Source of the DNA: Pterobdella sp. o SKG-2022
Taxonomy: Eukaryota > Annelida > Clitellata > Hirudinida > Piscicolidae
Assembly: GCA_964035795.1 (NCBI GenBank)
Contig: OZ038326.1
Location: 7,276,516-7,340,515, forward strand
DNA: 64,000 bases
Reading direction: 5' to 3'
Positions 42,261-54,349 of this stretch are shown one piece after another. Both the position numbers and the translations under genes were made by a program. Under the pieces are notes generated by a model. It saw only the letters and a list, made by a program, of their open reading frames with translations. It did no database searches and was not told the origin of the DNA. The stretch's first letter is position 1, and each line of letters begins with the position of its first letter.

Positions 42261-45200
42261 ATGGAAATGTTGAATGAGTTGAAAGAAAAGGAAACCGAGA
42301 AGATTTTAATGATGGGAAAATATGAAATAATAGCAGATGTGGACAGTTCCTTTGAAGGCAGTTATGTAAGAAAACATTCAAAATTCTGGAAAAATGACCA
42401 TTTAAAATCAATTTTCAAGATATTACTGGCAATAAAGAAAAAAAGAAACGAAAATTTTGTTTTGAAAATTGTCAATAAAAAAGTGGAAACGGAGAAATAT
42501 ATCTTGCAGCTTGCTCACAAGAACAGAAACAACTTTATCGTGGATTGTTTAGAAACTTTTGAACTCAACGTTTCCAGTTTTTGATTTTTTATAAATTCTG
42601 AATTTTCAAAATAAATTCAAATTAATGCTTCTTAGACCTAGATATTATTTTAGCGAAACACATTCAACCAACAATTTTAAAACCCCCTATCAATCAATCT
42701 ACTTATTCATCTATTCATCTATCCACCCATCAAACGGTTTTTTCATCAATTTCTTCATATACTAATAATTCTGCTTATCGATTTATCCACCTATTCCCCC
42801 TCTGACAGCAAAGCTTATGCATGGTGTTAGAAGACATACCACAAGGATGCTTGCGAGTTTACTCGTTAAGAGAAGGAGATTTCTCAACTGAAAGAAGTGT
42901 TTTTTATGCAGCAAATATAGTATTAGCTCTAGAGTTCCTACATCTTTATCATATATACCACAGGTCTGGATAAAGTTTTCTTATTGTTTACCAGCCTATT
43001 TTTTTATCGTTTACCAGCCTAATAACAACGATGAGTTAAATAAAATTCACACAGCGCTTTTGTCTTTTAGTCTATAGTACTATTTTTTGAGGTAAAATAG
43101 CCGGAAATCAATGTGATAGAAACAAACACTATAGTTTATTGAGAAACTTAATACACGAAGCTTTTCGTAAGAGTATTTTACATTATCTAGATAACCACAC
43201 AACAATGTAGCAAACCACACAACAATATAGCAAACCACACAACAATGTAGCAAACCACACAACAATATAGCAAACCACACAACAATGTAGCAAACTTACA
43301 ACAACCCAACAGGGATGTGAGCTTGGAAAACATCCTTTTATGTTATGATGGCTACGTCAAACTATGTGATTTCGACTTCTCCATCATTACCTCACGTTAC
43401 AGCGCCTCATACGACATGTATGACACCATGCGTTTGTGTGATGTTGTGTGTGAGATGTGTCCAAGTATGCAGGTAATTGAGTGGTTTTAGTTTTTGATGT
43501 CATATTACAGAGTTTAGATCTTGTTTTTGAAAGTCTTATAAATTGTTTTACTTATTGTAATTTTAATTATCCTCATCATCGTCATCATCATCATCATCAT
43601 CATCATTATTATTATTTTAGTGTTTTATTTTCTATCTTTTTTGACGCCTAAGAATGTTCTGTCGGCTCTGACAAGGGTTTGAAGCTGGCGTCTTTGTATT
43701 AAATGTCTGACGCTTTCACCATTGAGCTAGCCGGGTCGATATGTTGTTTCATAAAATATTTTTTCCATTCTTGGCACATTCACTTTTTTACACTGTTTGC
43801 AAGCTGGATTGAATTAGACGAGGGATTTGAAAAACATGTTATCCATACTGTAGTGTAGTGTGGTTATGGGATAGGTATGCTATGGTAGGATGTGATGTGT
43901 TGGGGTTGTTATGGTGGGATGTGACGTGAAGGGATTTGTTATATTTGCATGCACTTTTCAAATCTTTACAATCCTTTCAAACCTTTACAATCTTCTCTTT
44001 GTTATATGCAATATATTGGAAAGATATCACAAAGGATTAAAAAGCTTTCAAAAAGAATTTAAAAATTTTTAAATGTGAACTTCATTATTTTTAACGAAAC
44101 GAATTTTTAAAAAGTTCACTTATACCGCTCTTATTCAATCTCAATTCAATATCAGTTCTAATTCAAGATCATACAAGCAGTTGATTCACTCATTCCATCA
44201 TATATTTTTCTTCAGTTATACTGTTGTACATGTTCCAGTAATTGTGGTAAGCAGAAGTCAGCTGTTTTTACTTTTCCACGGCCCATATAGCTCATTGGTT
44301 GAGTATTAGACTAAGTATTCAAAGTTACCGGGTTCGATCCCACGTGGGCCGACAATTAGTACCCGTTCCACATTGTGTTTTCACTACATTAAATTTGTAG
44401 CAAGCGCTTTGATCTATGTAATGTAATGTAATGCGGTATTTATGAAGCGCTTTTCCTTATAGATCAAAGCGCTTGCTACAAATTTAAAGTAGCGAAAACA
44501 CACTGTGGAACAGGTGCTAATTTTTGGACCACGCGGGATCAAGCCCGGTAACTTTAGCTAATTAGTCTAATGCTGAACCATTGAGCTATAGGGGCCGAAA
44601 AGCGCTTTATAAAAACCGCATTACATTACACTCACCAATGAAAAAGTTTTTTGTTCTGGTTTAAAAAAATAGCAATGTTGTTCGGGTTGGATTTTTTCAA
44701 AGTAATGAGACCCAGCTAGAAAATTATCAGAACTTAAGATTCATCTTTTCCGAATTCGAGCAATTCACTTTTCTGTTGTCAACTTGTATGATCTGCCAAA
44801 TGAAAATAAAAAAAAATAAAGTATCAGTCTGTTGATACAGGTTACTGTAGTTTAATTTTAACCTTGATGGTGACAGAAAAACAGCCAGTACCCACAAGTG
44901 AACTGGGTGTAGTTTGTTGGCATACCTAAAATAATTAAAAAAAAATTTATAATTTAGTAAAAAATAATATAAAATTATAAAAATCATTAAATGAACTCAG
45001 TAAAACAAACATATAGTCGAGTGAAGTAACCATGGGCAATCATAACAGACTTCAAACCTTGATTGATATACACGTTAAATGTCATTTTATTAAATTAAAA
45101 GAAAGGAAAAATAATAAAAAAAAAAGAATTAAATATTAAAAAACAATGAAAATGAAAATAAAAAAAATGTACAATAACATAAATAATAAAAACAATAAGA

Positions 45201-46411
45201 CAATTTAATAATAAAAATATAAAATCAATAACGAAATAAAATTTTATTGATGAGTTTTGCACAAGGGCAGTCTCCTCGAAGATTTCAAGTACACACACCT
45301 TCCATAATAAGGGTGCCATGAACAATTTTAAGTGAAAACAGCTCACGTGACGAAACATACAATCAAAATACTAATAATGATAATAATAGTGATAATAAGA
45401 ATAATAATGATAATAACAATAATAATGATAATAGCACTGTTCAATCTGCTTCGTATTGTGAATCAATTTCTGCTTAGGAATTAATAATATCAGCAACAGA
45501 ACTTATTTATATCATTATGAATTATTTTTTTTATTTATTTATAGAATTTAATTGAAGAAATTCCAAAAGAAAGTCTGGAAGTATTGAAGAAAAACGACCT
45601 TTTTCAAGTCATTTTAAAATTTATATTAATGATTGTGACTAATTTTGATTTTGTTTTTCAATTGTGAATTCCTATTATTTTTTCATAAAGTTTAATATAT
45701 TTTATTTAAATTTTTCAATATTTACCTTCCATGTTTCCATTAAAAGTTCCCCATAAAATTTCTCTTTTAAAATGGAGATTTAATGTTAACCCCATTATTT
45801 TAATTCATTATCAACACTACTTCATGGGTCATCTCAAACTTTTTCCATAACTAAGGTTTACTTTTCATCTTTTGATGGCACTTTCTTTCACAGTGTTTTC
45901 CATGTTTAGAAAAAGTTATAAAAACAAAATGAGGTTTTAATGGCACTTTTTTGTTTTACCAAAAGATTCACAATGTTACAGTGAGTTAGAACATCTTCCA
46001 GCATCACTTCGTGCACACAAAATTTGTACTTTTATGCAGTGCTGCTATCTGTCTATCAACTATAGCAGGCTCAAATATTTGTATTGTGCGGAAAAGTTAA
46101 TTTTTTGCACACGTTTTATGGTTTCGTCTTTTTAGAGACATCTTATGTATCTGTTTTTCAAACTTTCTTGATTTTTTAATTCTTCGAAATGAGGAAATTG
46201 ATACATTTATTGGTTTCGTATTTTTATGTCTTTTACTGCATTTTATTGTATTATAATTCACTTTTTATTGTTTTGTTTTTTATAACATTTTTTTTATTAC
46301 ATCAAGATGATTGACTGGGAAAAGATGAGCGATAAAAAGTATCCAGCACCACCTTACAAACCTGTGCGAAGATATCTCAATACTAACAAAGAAGGTGAAA
46401 CGTCATCATAA
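42261..46411 (+). CDS. Reduced AGC-type protein kinase, probable pseudokinase
   Basis: Exons: 42261-42569, 42809-42963, 43313-43472, 45545-45607, 46307-46411; 264 codons in frame. N-lobe: NFVLKIVNKK (the VAIK-type Lys, residue 69) and VETEKYILQLAHKNRN (helix C Glu). The Gly-rich loop is not recognisable. C-lobe: SLCMVLEDIPQG, VFYAANIVLALEFLHLYHIY, HRDVSLENILL (residues 154-164) and CDFDFS (173-178). The C-terminal tail MIDWEKMSDKKYPAPPYKP is typical of AGC kinases (the IDW...PP[FY]KP turn of MSK/RSK/PKC). The catalytic-loop Lys is Ser and DFG is DFD. The activation segment, APE and helices F-H are nearly absent, replaced by a stretch with LCDVVCEM then IEEIPKESLEVLKKNDLFQ. It is either a pseudokinase or a gene with exons I missed in the 2-kb intron. 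Confidence 0.72.
43085..43192. repeat. Half copy of the MITE-like element
   Basis: AAATAGCCGGAAATCAATGT, then GAAACAAACACTATAGTTTA, CACGAAGCTTTTCGTAAGAG and TTTTACATTATC match one arm of the palindrome at 58360-58555. It lies in an intron of the kinase-like gene. Confidence 0.7.
43193..43296. repeat. 20-base minisatellite AACAATGTAGCAAACCACAC
   Basis: Five tandem copies alternating AATGTAG and AATATAG. The array stops about 16 bases before the acceptor of the exon that carries the HRD motif of the kinase-like gene, and it starts exactly where a MITE-like half copy ends. Confidence 0.92.
43661..43738 (-). pseudogene. tRNA-Lys-like relic (pseudo-tRNA or SINE head)
   Basis: On the minus strand ACCCGGCTAGCTCAATGGTG resembles the D-arm and A box of tRNA-Lys. 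AGACATTTAATACAAAG matches the anticodon arm region, and CCAGCTTCAAACCC is a decayed B box. Stems are broken, so it is not a working tRNA. It differs from the seven-copy SINE family. Confidence 0.55.
44278..44635 (+). mobile_element. tRNA-derived SINE, copy 4, split by an inserted copy
   Basis: The head and body (TATAGCTCATTGGTTGAG ... GGGTTCGATCCCACGTGGG ... GCAAGCGCTTTGATCTATG) run to ~44418. The missing 3' tail (AAAAGCGCTTTATAAAAACC then GCATTACATTACA) resumes at ~44597. Between them lies copy 5 in opposite orientation. Confidence 0.85.
44418..44597 (-). mobile_element. tRNA-derived SINE, copy 5, nested inside copy 4
   Basis: Full-length minus-strand copy: on the plus strand it reads ATGTAATGTAATGCGGTATT ... 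CTTATAGATCAAAGCGCTTG ... GGACCACGCGGGATCAAGCC ... GAACCATTGAGCTATAGGGG. The boundaries fall inside copy 4 between GATCTAT and AAAAGCGC. Confidence 0.88.
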
Positions 46412-46559
46412 TAATTACGATATTATGTATAGGAGAACGATGAGGAGAAATATTTATTTTCTTTGTTTGGATAGTTGTCAAATACCGCAACGAAATATTT
46501 TGAAACAAAAAATCGAATAACATTAACGTTTCTAATATCATCTTCATTACAGTAAAAAT

Positions 46560-47728
46560 CAATGTTAGTATGAATACCTCTCACTCTACTGAAACCTGCC
46601 TTCTTAAAATCTCTAATGATGCTCTTCTAGCTTTCGACTTCGGTATTTCCGGCTTCTCACTTTCCTGTGTTACCTCCTATCTTTCTAACCGTTCCTCCGC
46701 TGTTTCTATTAACAACTCTTCTTCTTCTCCTCTCTCTGTTCCTTTTGGTGTTTTTCAGAGATCTGTTCTTGGACCTCTTTTCTTTATTCTTTATACCTCT
46801 CATCTCCCTTGTCTCATGGGATCTTTTTCTTTTCAAAGTCAGCTTTTGGCCGACGACACCTACATCTTCTCTTCTTTTCCTCTTTCTTCCCTTTCTTCTA
46901 CTCTTGATAGGCTTACTCTGTCTCTCTTCTATTCTTTCATGGAGTGACCCGATAACTTAATTCCTCGAAATTTACTTTTATCTATCTTTCTAAGTCTAAA
47001 TCTCTTCCTTCCTCTCTCCCTCCAATTATAATCTCTGACCTAACTATCTATCCTTCCTCCACTATTCGCTGTCTTGGCTTTCTCTTCGATTCTTCTCTTT
47101 CTTTTAATCCTCAAATCCTCTCTGTTGCTTTTTCTTGTTTTTTTCACTTACGTCGTATCAGACAGATCTTCTCTTATCTCGATGATGCCTCTCTTAAGAT
47201 GCTTGTCTGCTTTCTTGTTCTCTCTCGACTTGATTACTGAAACTCTTTGTACTTTAATCCTCCTAAATCTACTCTCTACCCTCTAGTTAAAGCTTTCGAC
47301 TCTGCCGCACGCCTGGTCTCTTATACTCCTAAATTCTCCCATATCTCTTCATCTCTTGTCGATCTTCACTGGCTACCTCCTCATCTTCGCTTTTCTTTAA
47401 AAATTTGTACTTTTATGTATAAAATTTCTCACTCTACTTCGCCTTCCTATCTTTTTAACCTTTTACTTCCTCCTAAACGTGTTGGCCTACGGTCTTCTAC
47501 TCGTTTTCAACTTTTCATTATCTCTCTCTCACTCCCATGTTAAATCTGCTTTTTCTTTTTCTGGTCCACTTCTCTGGAACCCTCTTCCTTCTTATTTTAA
47601 ATCTTACCCCTATCCTATTTTTCTTAGAAATTTAAAAACCTACCTCTTCAAGCAGTTCCTAGCAGAGCACCTTTGAACGATGCGTAAAAAGCGCTATATA
47701 AATAACTAATTATTATTATTATTCGGCT
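46560..47728 (+). mobile_element. CR1/L2-like LINE, 5'-truncated and frameshifted
   Basis: Plus strand, pyrimidine-rich, unlike its surroundings. Reverse transcriptase blocks: FGVFQRSVLGPLFFILYTSH (GVPQGSVLGP type), LLADDTYIFSSF (the FADD box with Phe to Leu), then, after a stop at 46947 and a frame change, RCLGFLFDSS, RLDYWNSLY, AARLVSYTPKFSHISSSLVD then LHWLPPHLRFSLKICTFMYK, and GPLLWNPLPSYFKSYP. The last two are classic CR1/L2 C-terminal blocks. The 3' end is AAAAAGCGCTATATAAATAA followed by (ATT)n. Not functional. Confidence 0.88.
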
Positions 47729-47729
47729 T

Positions 47730-49337
47730 GGCTTATAATTCTAGTTGACAGCGGCATAGCAAACTCCCCACACGTGAAAACAAAAGGTCTTGAAATCAAA
47801 TATTTTTGACTTAGACCTCATCTTGAACTGACAAAAAATAATGGGTTGTAAAAAGCTCATTTCAAATACTACATAATATATAGTAACAATAATATATGCT
47901 AATGCTGTCTTAGATATTGGACAGGCATGAAAGTATAATTTATGAATGACAATTGAAAAATATACTTGTTAGTTCATTATTTTTGTTGTTTGCAATAAAT
48001 TCAAAATGTTGGCTCAACCTCGTGAACAATACTTCAAGATTTAAGAGCACAATGTTTGAAGATCTACACCAAATGACACCATCAGGAATATGTGAGCTCT
48101 CAGCTGGATATGCTGTCAAAGGACTGAGCTCTTAAGGATTTTAACTATTGCAACAATAATTTTAACTCATTTAATCTTTGATTGGTTGACAAATTTTCTT
48201 TAAATTAACAATATTGCATCAAAAGCTGTCTACATTTAAAATTTATATTCAAAAATACAACTTCTTTTTTCTTCGATAAGACTATACTTATAGTAAATTA
48301 TAGCTTTTCTTTTAAATAAATGTATGAATCCTCAAGTGATGTTTTGAAGTTTAATTGCTATACAAAACATACATAAGCTGTCTCTGAAAACTTCTTCAAT
48401 ATAATTTTAGTCTGAAAATATACTTTTTAAAATATAATTTCAGTCAAAAAAGCGTAAGATGAAACAAAAAAAATTAAAATCTATTAAAAAGTAAACATAA
48501 TGACAATTTTAGTGATTTATAAGGCAGATACAAAGTTGCTATGATTCCTTCTTTGATCTTTAATAAGGATAGTTAGTTTGTCTCTCTCATCAATTGATAC
48601 TTCAAGCCATGAGTTCAAAAATATCACGATGAAAATTTCTTGATTTATGAGAAATTTTTTGGAAGAACATGTAGACAAGTTTTATTCACCTAAAATTTCC
48701 GATAAGTTAAATCATCGATTGTGATAAGATAACTTATTTTTGTATATTTTCTTATAAAAATTTGTATAGCGTGCTTTTAACAGTAATTCAATTGTGTCAA
48801 AAATGCTTAAGAAGCTAGAAAAGAACTTAGGTTATTGAAATCTAATGATGCTCAGATAATAATTTCTGCAATCGAGGGTTGTGAAACAATGGTCGGCAAG
48901 CAATTTTGAAAAAACATTTGAATTTTCAAAAGTTTCTTGTGAAACTTGTGCAAATCTCTCAGCTCGGCGCCTGGTGGACTGATGGGCTGATTGCAAGCAA
49001 GTTCAAAACCATTAAGTTTTTAAAAACATATAAATTTTCATAAATTCTTGATTTATTAATATACACGTAAGAAATGAGATTTCTATTTTAACGTTCAATG
49101 AAAGTGCTCAGATATCGAAAATGGTAGCTCTTATTGCTCTGGAAGGCATTTAAAACTTCAATTTTAACTTAAAACTACAAAATATATCATAGTTCTGGAA
49201 CTTTTCAAACCCATTGAGAAAACTAATCACCATATGTGTATTGAATATATATATTTTGAAACAGCTCACCATATAAAGTCCAAACACAACAAAAAAATTG
49301 CACCCCGCACGAAAAGGTTTTGTTGAAACTCTAAAAA
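47730..49337. other. Gene-free AT-rich interval
   Basis: No exon supported on either strand. It is the upstream flank of the Rh gene. Short frames such as 47953-48135 have no family resemblance and no splice context. Confidence 0.5.
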
Positions 49338-52300
49338 ATGGATTTGAGATTCAAGTGGAAATTTCCAATTTTAGTGGTTATTTTAGAAATCATTTTTGTC
49401 GTACTCTTCCTCCTTTTCGTCAGGTGATTATTATATTTTCAAAAGTTGAAATTTTTCAAAAATTATTAGCTTTTTTGAGTTATTTTATTCAATATAAACA
49501 AAATTTTACATAAACTACCATAAATCTTCAAAACCTCCATGGAATATTGAAGGTATGACTTGAAAACTGCTACTCCAAAACCTTTGATCAAAAAGAATAA
49601 TGACTTGAATCAGACAGAGTTGGAAAAAGTTTTGAGCAAATTCAATGCTAGTGACCAAGAGTTTCTCAAATGGCAAACCAGACAAATACTCGACTTGCAG
49701 GAAAAGATAAAAGAACTTGGCGAGCCCTCGGAGAACCATGTGGAACGCTTCTATGCAAGTCTGTTTTGTTATTGTGTGAATTCCCTTAAGTAAAGCTTAT
49801 ATAAAATATACCGCTAGTTTGAAGGAGCGGATGCAATCAAAAAAACCCGAAAACCACTCAATCTGGTTTTTTTTTGAACGTTAATAAAATTTCCCATCAG
49901 TGTTCATGGATGTACAGCTGATTGCTTTCATCGGTATTGGCTTTCTCATGACCTTTCTCAAAAGGTTCATTCATGTTCAACCTGTCTCTTTTCATCTATT
50001 CGTCCATTTATCACACCATCCTCCATCTTTTCCTCATCCTCTTAAATCAGCTTTCTTTACTCTCATACCCCCAACTTTATCCAAACATTTTCAATCTTCA
50101 AAAATTGTTTTAAAAAAAAATTCATCAAGCTCAATTCTCAAAAATACAAAACTTACACCTGCATGCCAGATACGGCTACAGCAGTGTGGGCATGAACTTC
50201 TTCTTAGGAGTCTTCTGCATCCAGTGGGACACCCTAGTACACGGCTTCACCCACTACTTCGCCGATTCAGACCACGAAAATGTCATCCATGTTGATCTGG
50301 AATCGTCAGTTTGTTTTTTTCAAATTTTTCATACTTGTTTTATAAAAGTTTTTCTTCTAGTCGGGCTTTTTGGCTTGTTTGCTTCATTTTTTAACCATTC
50401 ACAATGAAAACTTTCTAAAAAATCGAAAAGCTTCGTTGTAAACCTTTTAAAACCGTTGTGTTGTATTAAAATTATTTTCTCTGATTTAGAAAATTTTAAA
50501 CCTCACAAGTATTTAAAACATTTTAAAGCTTGATAAAAGCTGATTTCGCTTCAGTGGCACTAATGATATCGTTTGGAGTGGTGCTGGGCAAGGTCTCACC
50601 AGTGCAAGTAATTATTATGGTTCTGTTTGAAACTGTTTTCTACGAAGGCAACCAGAAAGTTTGCTTCGAAATACTCAAGGTCAGTGCATATCGGCACGCA
50701 ATCATTTGCAATGAGTGCTTAGGACATTTCTCATAATGACCTCAGTAAGCTGAGTCATTATTTTAACCTTAATTTTAGACTTTAATCAATATTAAATACT
50801 ATTATCAAGTTTTATGTATATTTCTTAGGTCTGTTATAATCAGAAACTTTTAATTTTTTTCTTATAGCTCAAAGGTTTATGATTTTGCATAAATTATAAC
50901 AGTTGAAACAAACATAACAATCTCAGTTACATTTAACCCAGTTATAAGAATCACTTAATCTAAACACATCTTACTTCACACTTTATCTCAGACTTCCCCT
51001 CGCACCTCACCTCACACTTTATCTCACATCTCACCTCAATCTCACACAGGCTACTGACATAGGAGATTCCATGGTGGTACATGTGTTTGCTGCTTACTTT
51101 GGCCTGGCAGTATCTTTTGTGCTCTATAGGTGGGTGGTGATGGTGTGTAGACCTGGGTTGTGAACTAGACTGGATTGTGAACTGGACTGGGTTGAGGCTT
51201 GTTTGTGGTTCAAAGATTTTTTCACTCTCACACCAAATTTAATACAATAAAACGAAATGTTTCATGATAAATTTTTTGATATAAACTATAGATCACATAT
51301 AAAATCAGAAATGACATTGAAGACGCCGAAGAGAAGGAAGGCCCAGTGTACCAGTCTGACCTCTTTGCTATGATTGGTGACTTACCTCTTATCCTTAAGT
51401 TTTTTACGATGTTATTGCTAATTCAAAATATTGACGCTTGTATGGGTGTATATAATTACTTTTATTGCTAATTATAGATATCTTTATGAGCACCTTCTGC
51501 TCTTTATTTTTACTTCTGGTATTAATTTCTTGTCTTTCATAATATCATAACTTTTAAATTAATTTTTTTCAAACTGTATTTTTCAATATTAGTTATTTAT
51601 TCTTTATTGTTTTTTTATATTTATTTTTTTTATTTTTTCCTATTTTATTTTATTCTGTATTTTTTTTTCATTTTAATTATTAAGATTTATATTGTTGTTT
51701 TTATAAAACTTGACGTTATGTTGAACTCATTGAAAAAATCTATTTCATTTTATCAATTGTCTGCACAAAAGAATATAGTAATATATTAAATAAACAATAG
51801 GTGAATAAATAATAAAAAAGAAAAAAATAACCGAATAAGAAAAATCATAAATTCAAAAATAATAGTAATGTGATATAAAGAAATGCAACACAATTGTGAT
51901 AAGAAGGCATGTCACAGATTGTCAAAGAACTGTCGCCTGGTTTGAGATAGAACTTATCGTTTCAGAGGGTTGAGGAAACTCTTCTGTTGGAAGAAATTTT
52001 GATTATTGATGGAAACAGCCCCATTTTGAGGGGTTTATCATATAGACACGTATCTTTGAGCAGAAAGAAGGTGTGTGGTTTGTGTGTGTTTGTGTGTGGA
52101 ATGACATCATCAAAACTAAAAACTGATGTATTGTGAAACTTGTGGAATACTATAGAAAAAGTAGACCTAAGGGGAGGAACAGTTTTACCTCAGAAGAGAA
52201 GTGTTGATTGTGTGCTTATGAAGTGAAACTTGGAGAATACTTTTGAGTGTTTCTATTTTTATTTTTAATATTGAAGAAAAAAAAATGAAAATTGAATATC

Positions 52301-54349
52301 TCCTAAAAGGACTAAAACTACGTGTATTGGTATAATCATAATAATATATAAATAAAAGCCATATGCTCTGTTTAATTCACTCATTTGTATCCATGAAGCT
52401 TGTTGAAATTTTATGAAATTAAAAAATAATATATTCCTAAATTAAATTTCTGAAAGCTTTAATTGTGTTTAATTTATTTAATTTTTGAGTATTTAAAAAT
52501 AAGTTGTAAGTTTCATGAAAAAAGTTAAAAATCTCTTTAAAAATACAGATTTCTAAAAAAATCTTTTTGATAAGATTAAGCTAAAGCACAAAAAACTGCT
52601 CAACCGACAAAATACAAACTCAACAGAAATGTCGGTATAACTCAAAAATACTCAGCTCAGCCTTCATACCAGCACAGCAGTTGAAGTCCTGTATTGTTGA
52701 AGCTCCTATTATGATTCAAAATACAATAGATTACTCTATTTAAATGTTTTGTTAAACCTTTTATTGTAGCTTATTTGCTCGAAAGCATTGTTGTGTTATT
52801 TATTTCATTGCTTTTTAATTTATTGTTACACTATTTGAAGCTGTGTTAAAGGTTTTTATTAATAGATAATTTTTCAAAACCTTTTTGATAAATTTAATGT
52901 TATGAAAAGTTATTACTGTTTTATGATAAAAGAAAACGTATAAAATTTTAGTTATTTTGCTTTCTTGATAAATGTATTTTCAAAAGATCAAATAACCTAC
53001 GTAAAACTTTTTGGGAAATGTATTAAATTAAATGTTATTTTAATAGTATTGCATTCTATTGTCTTGTATTGTATTGTAATGTATTCTATTATATCTTATT
53101 GTATTATATTCTCCCATAGGAACCGTCTTCTTATGGATATGTTGGCCCTCCTTCAATGCATCGACAGCCATTGCAGAGGGTAGAAGCAGGGCTGTGATCA
53201 ACACCTACTTCTCCCTAGCTGGCTCCCTGGTCATGACGTTCGCCGTGTCATCGTTTGTGAACAAAAAGGGAAAGTTCCAGATGGTTTGTTTGTTTGGAAC
53301 ATTTTTGAAAAGGATGTAGAAAATTATATAAATTCTAGTTCATTTTTGTAAAAATATGAACAAGTCGAAAAAATCTCATTTCTATTTCTCTTTGAACGCT
53401 TATTAGTAACCAAGTGGTCAACCCATCCAATCACAATCCAGGAACACATCCAGAACTCCTCATTGGCTGGTGGAGTAGCTATCGGAACAGTAGCAGACCT
53501 TATTTTGCAACCAGGAGTTGCTATGGTGATTGGGATGGTGGCTGGTGTCATCTCGGTGTTAGGGTACGCTTACTTGACCCCGTTGTTGTTCAAAAAGGCG
53601 AGAATTCACGACACATGTGGAGTTCACAACCTACATGGCATGCCTGGTCTTATCTCAGCTATTGCATCAATCTTTGTGGCTCTCTATGCCACCACTGACA
53701 TCTACCAGTCAAAGTGAGTGATACTAAAAGCTTCAATCTGCTGAGGCTTGTGTGATGATGTTTAACACCCTCAATACTACCAATAATCTTTTCTATCATC
53801 ACGTCCACACCGCAGCTACAAAAACCACTTTTCATACGACGACTCGAACCTACTGGCTCAGATGCAGGCTGCCTGCTTGGGAATGTCCCTGCTTTTCGCC
53901 ATCGTCGGAGGTCTCATCACCGGTACTGTTTTTTGTTGTTTGATGTATCATTCTGTCTTGAGTATATGTGAATTTTGGAATTCTGAATTATTTTGACTTT
54001 ATTTAAGACAGTTGAACATTTTTTTCAACTATTATTTTCCATTCTGAACCATTTTTAACTTTGTTTACTGAACATATATAATTATTTACTTAAAATAAAT
54101 TCAACTGTTTGAGAAAATTGGATTCAACTAAAATTTCTTATAAATTCTAAATGATAGAAAATGATTTGAAAAGACCCATCTAGCGACTGTCAAATAACTT
54201 TGAAATTCCCACCAGGTCTAGTGATGAAAGTGCCAATTTTCGACACACCAATAGGAGAAGAGCTTTTTGATGATGATGATTTCTGGGTCATCCCCGTCGA
54301 CGAATCAGAGCACGTTGCTCCAAAATCTAAGTTACTCGCTAGAAATTGA
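49338..54349 (+). CDS. Rh-type ammonium transporter (RhAG/RhBG/RhCG family)
   Basis: Eleven exons: 49338-49423, 49553-49758, 49901-49964, 50170-50304, 50529-50679, 51050-51129, 51309-51376, 53120-53283, 53442-53713, 53816-53922, 54216-54349. They give exactly 489 codons (488 residues), the usual family size. TM1 is [20 protein letters not shown] then LFVRYD. Loop 1 carries a likely N-glycosylation site (FNASDQE). Later landmarks are [90 protein letters not shown] and [11 protein letters not shown]. The pore His pair is present (SMVVH, His225; LHGMPG, His383), as is the Asp before the first (GDSMVVH). It conducts NH3/NH4+ (possibly CO2) across the plasma membrane. It is more like RhBG/RhCG than erythroid forms, but an invertebrate gene cannot be given a vertebrate paralogue name. 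The C-terminal cytosolic tail is short and acidic ([10 protein letters not shown]). Confidence 0.96.

Noticed and set aside
49298..49513. 71-codon frame at the Rh start
   Set aside because: It is in the wrong frame; the Rh first exon begins at ATG 49338 and encodes TM1 in a different frame with a donor at 49424.
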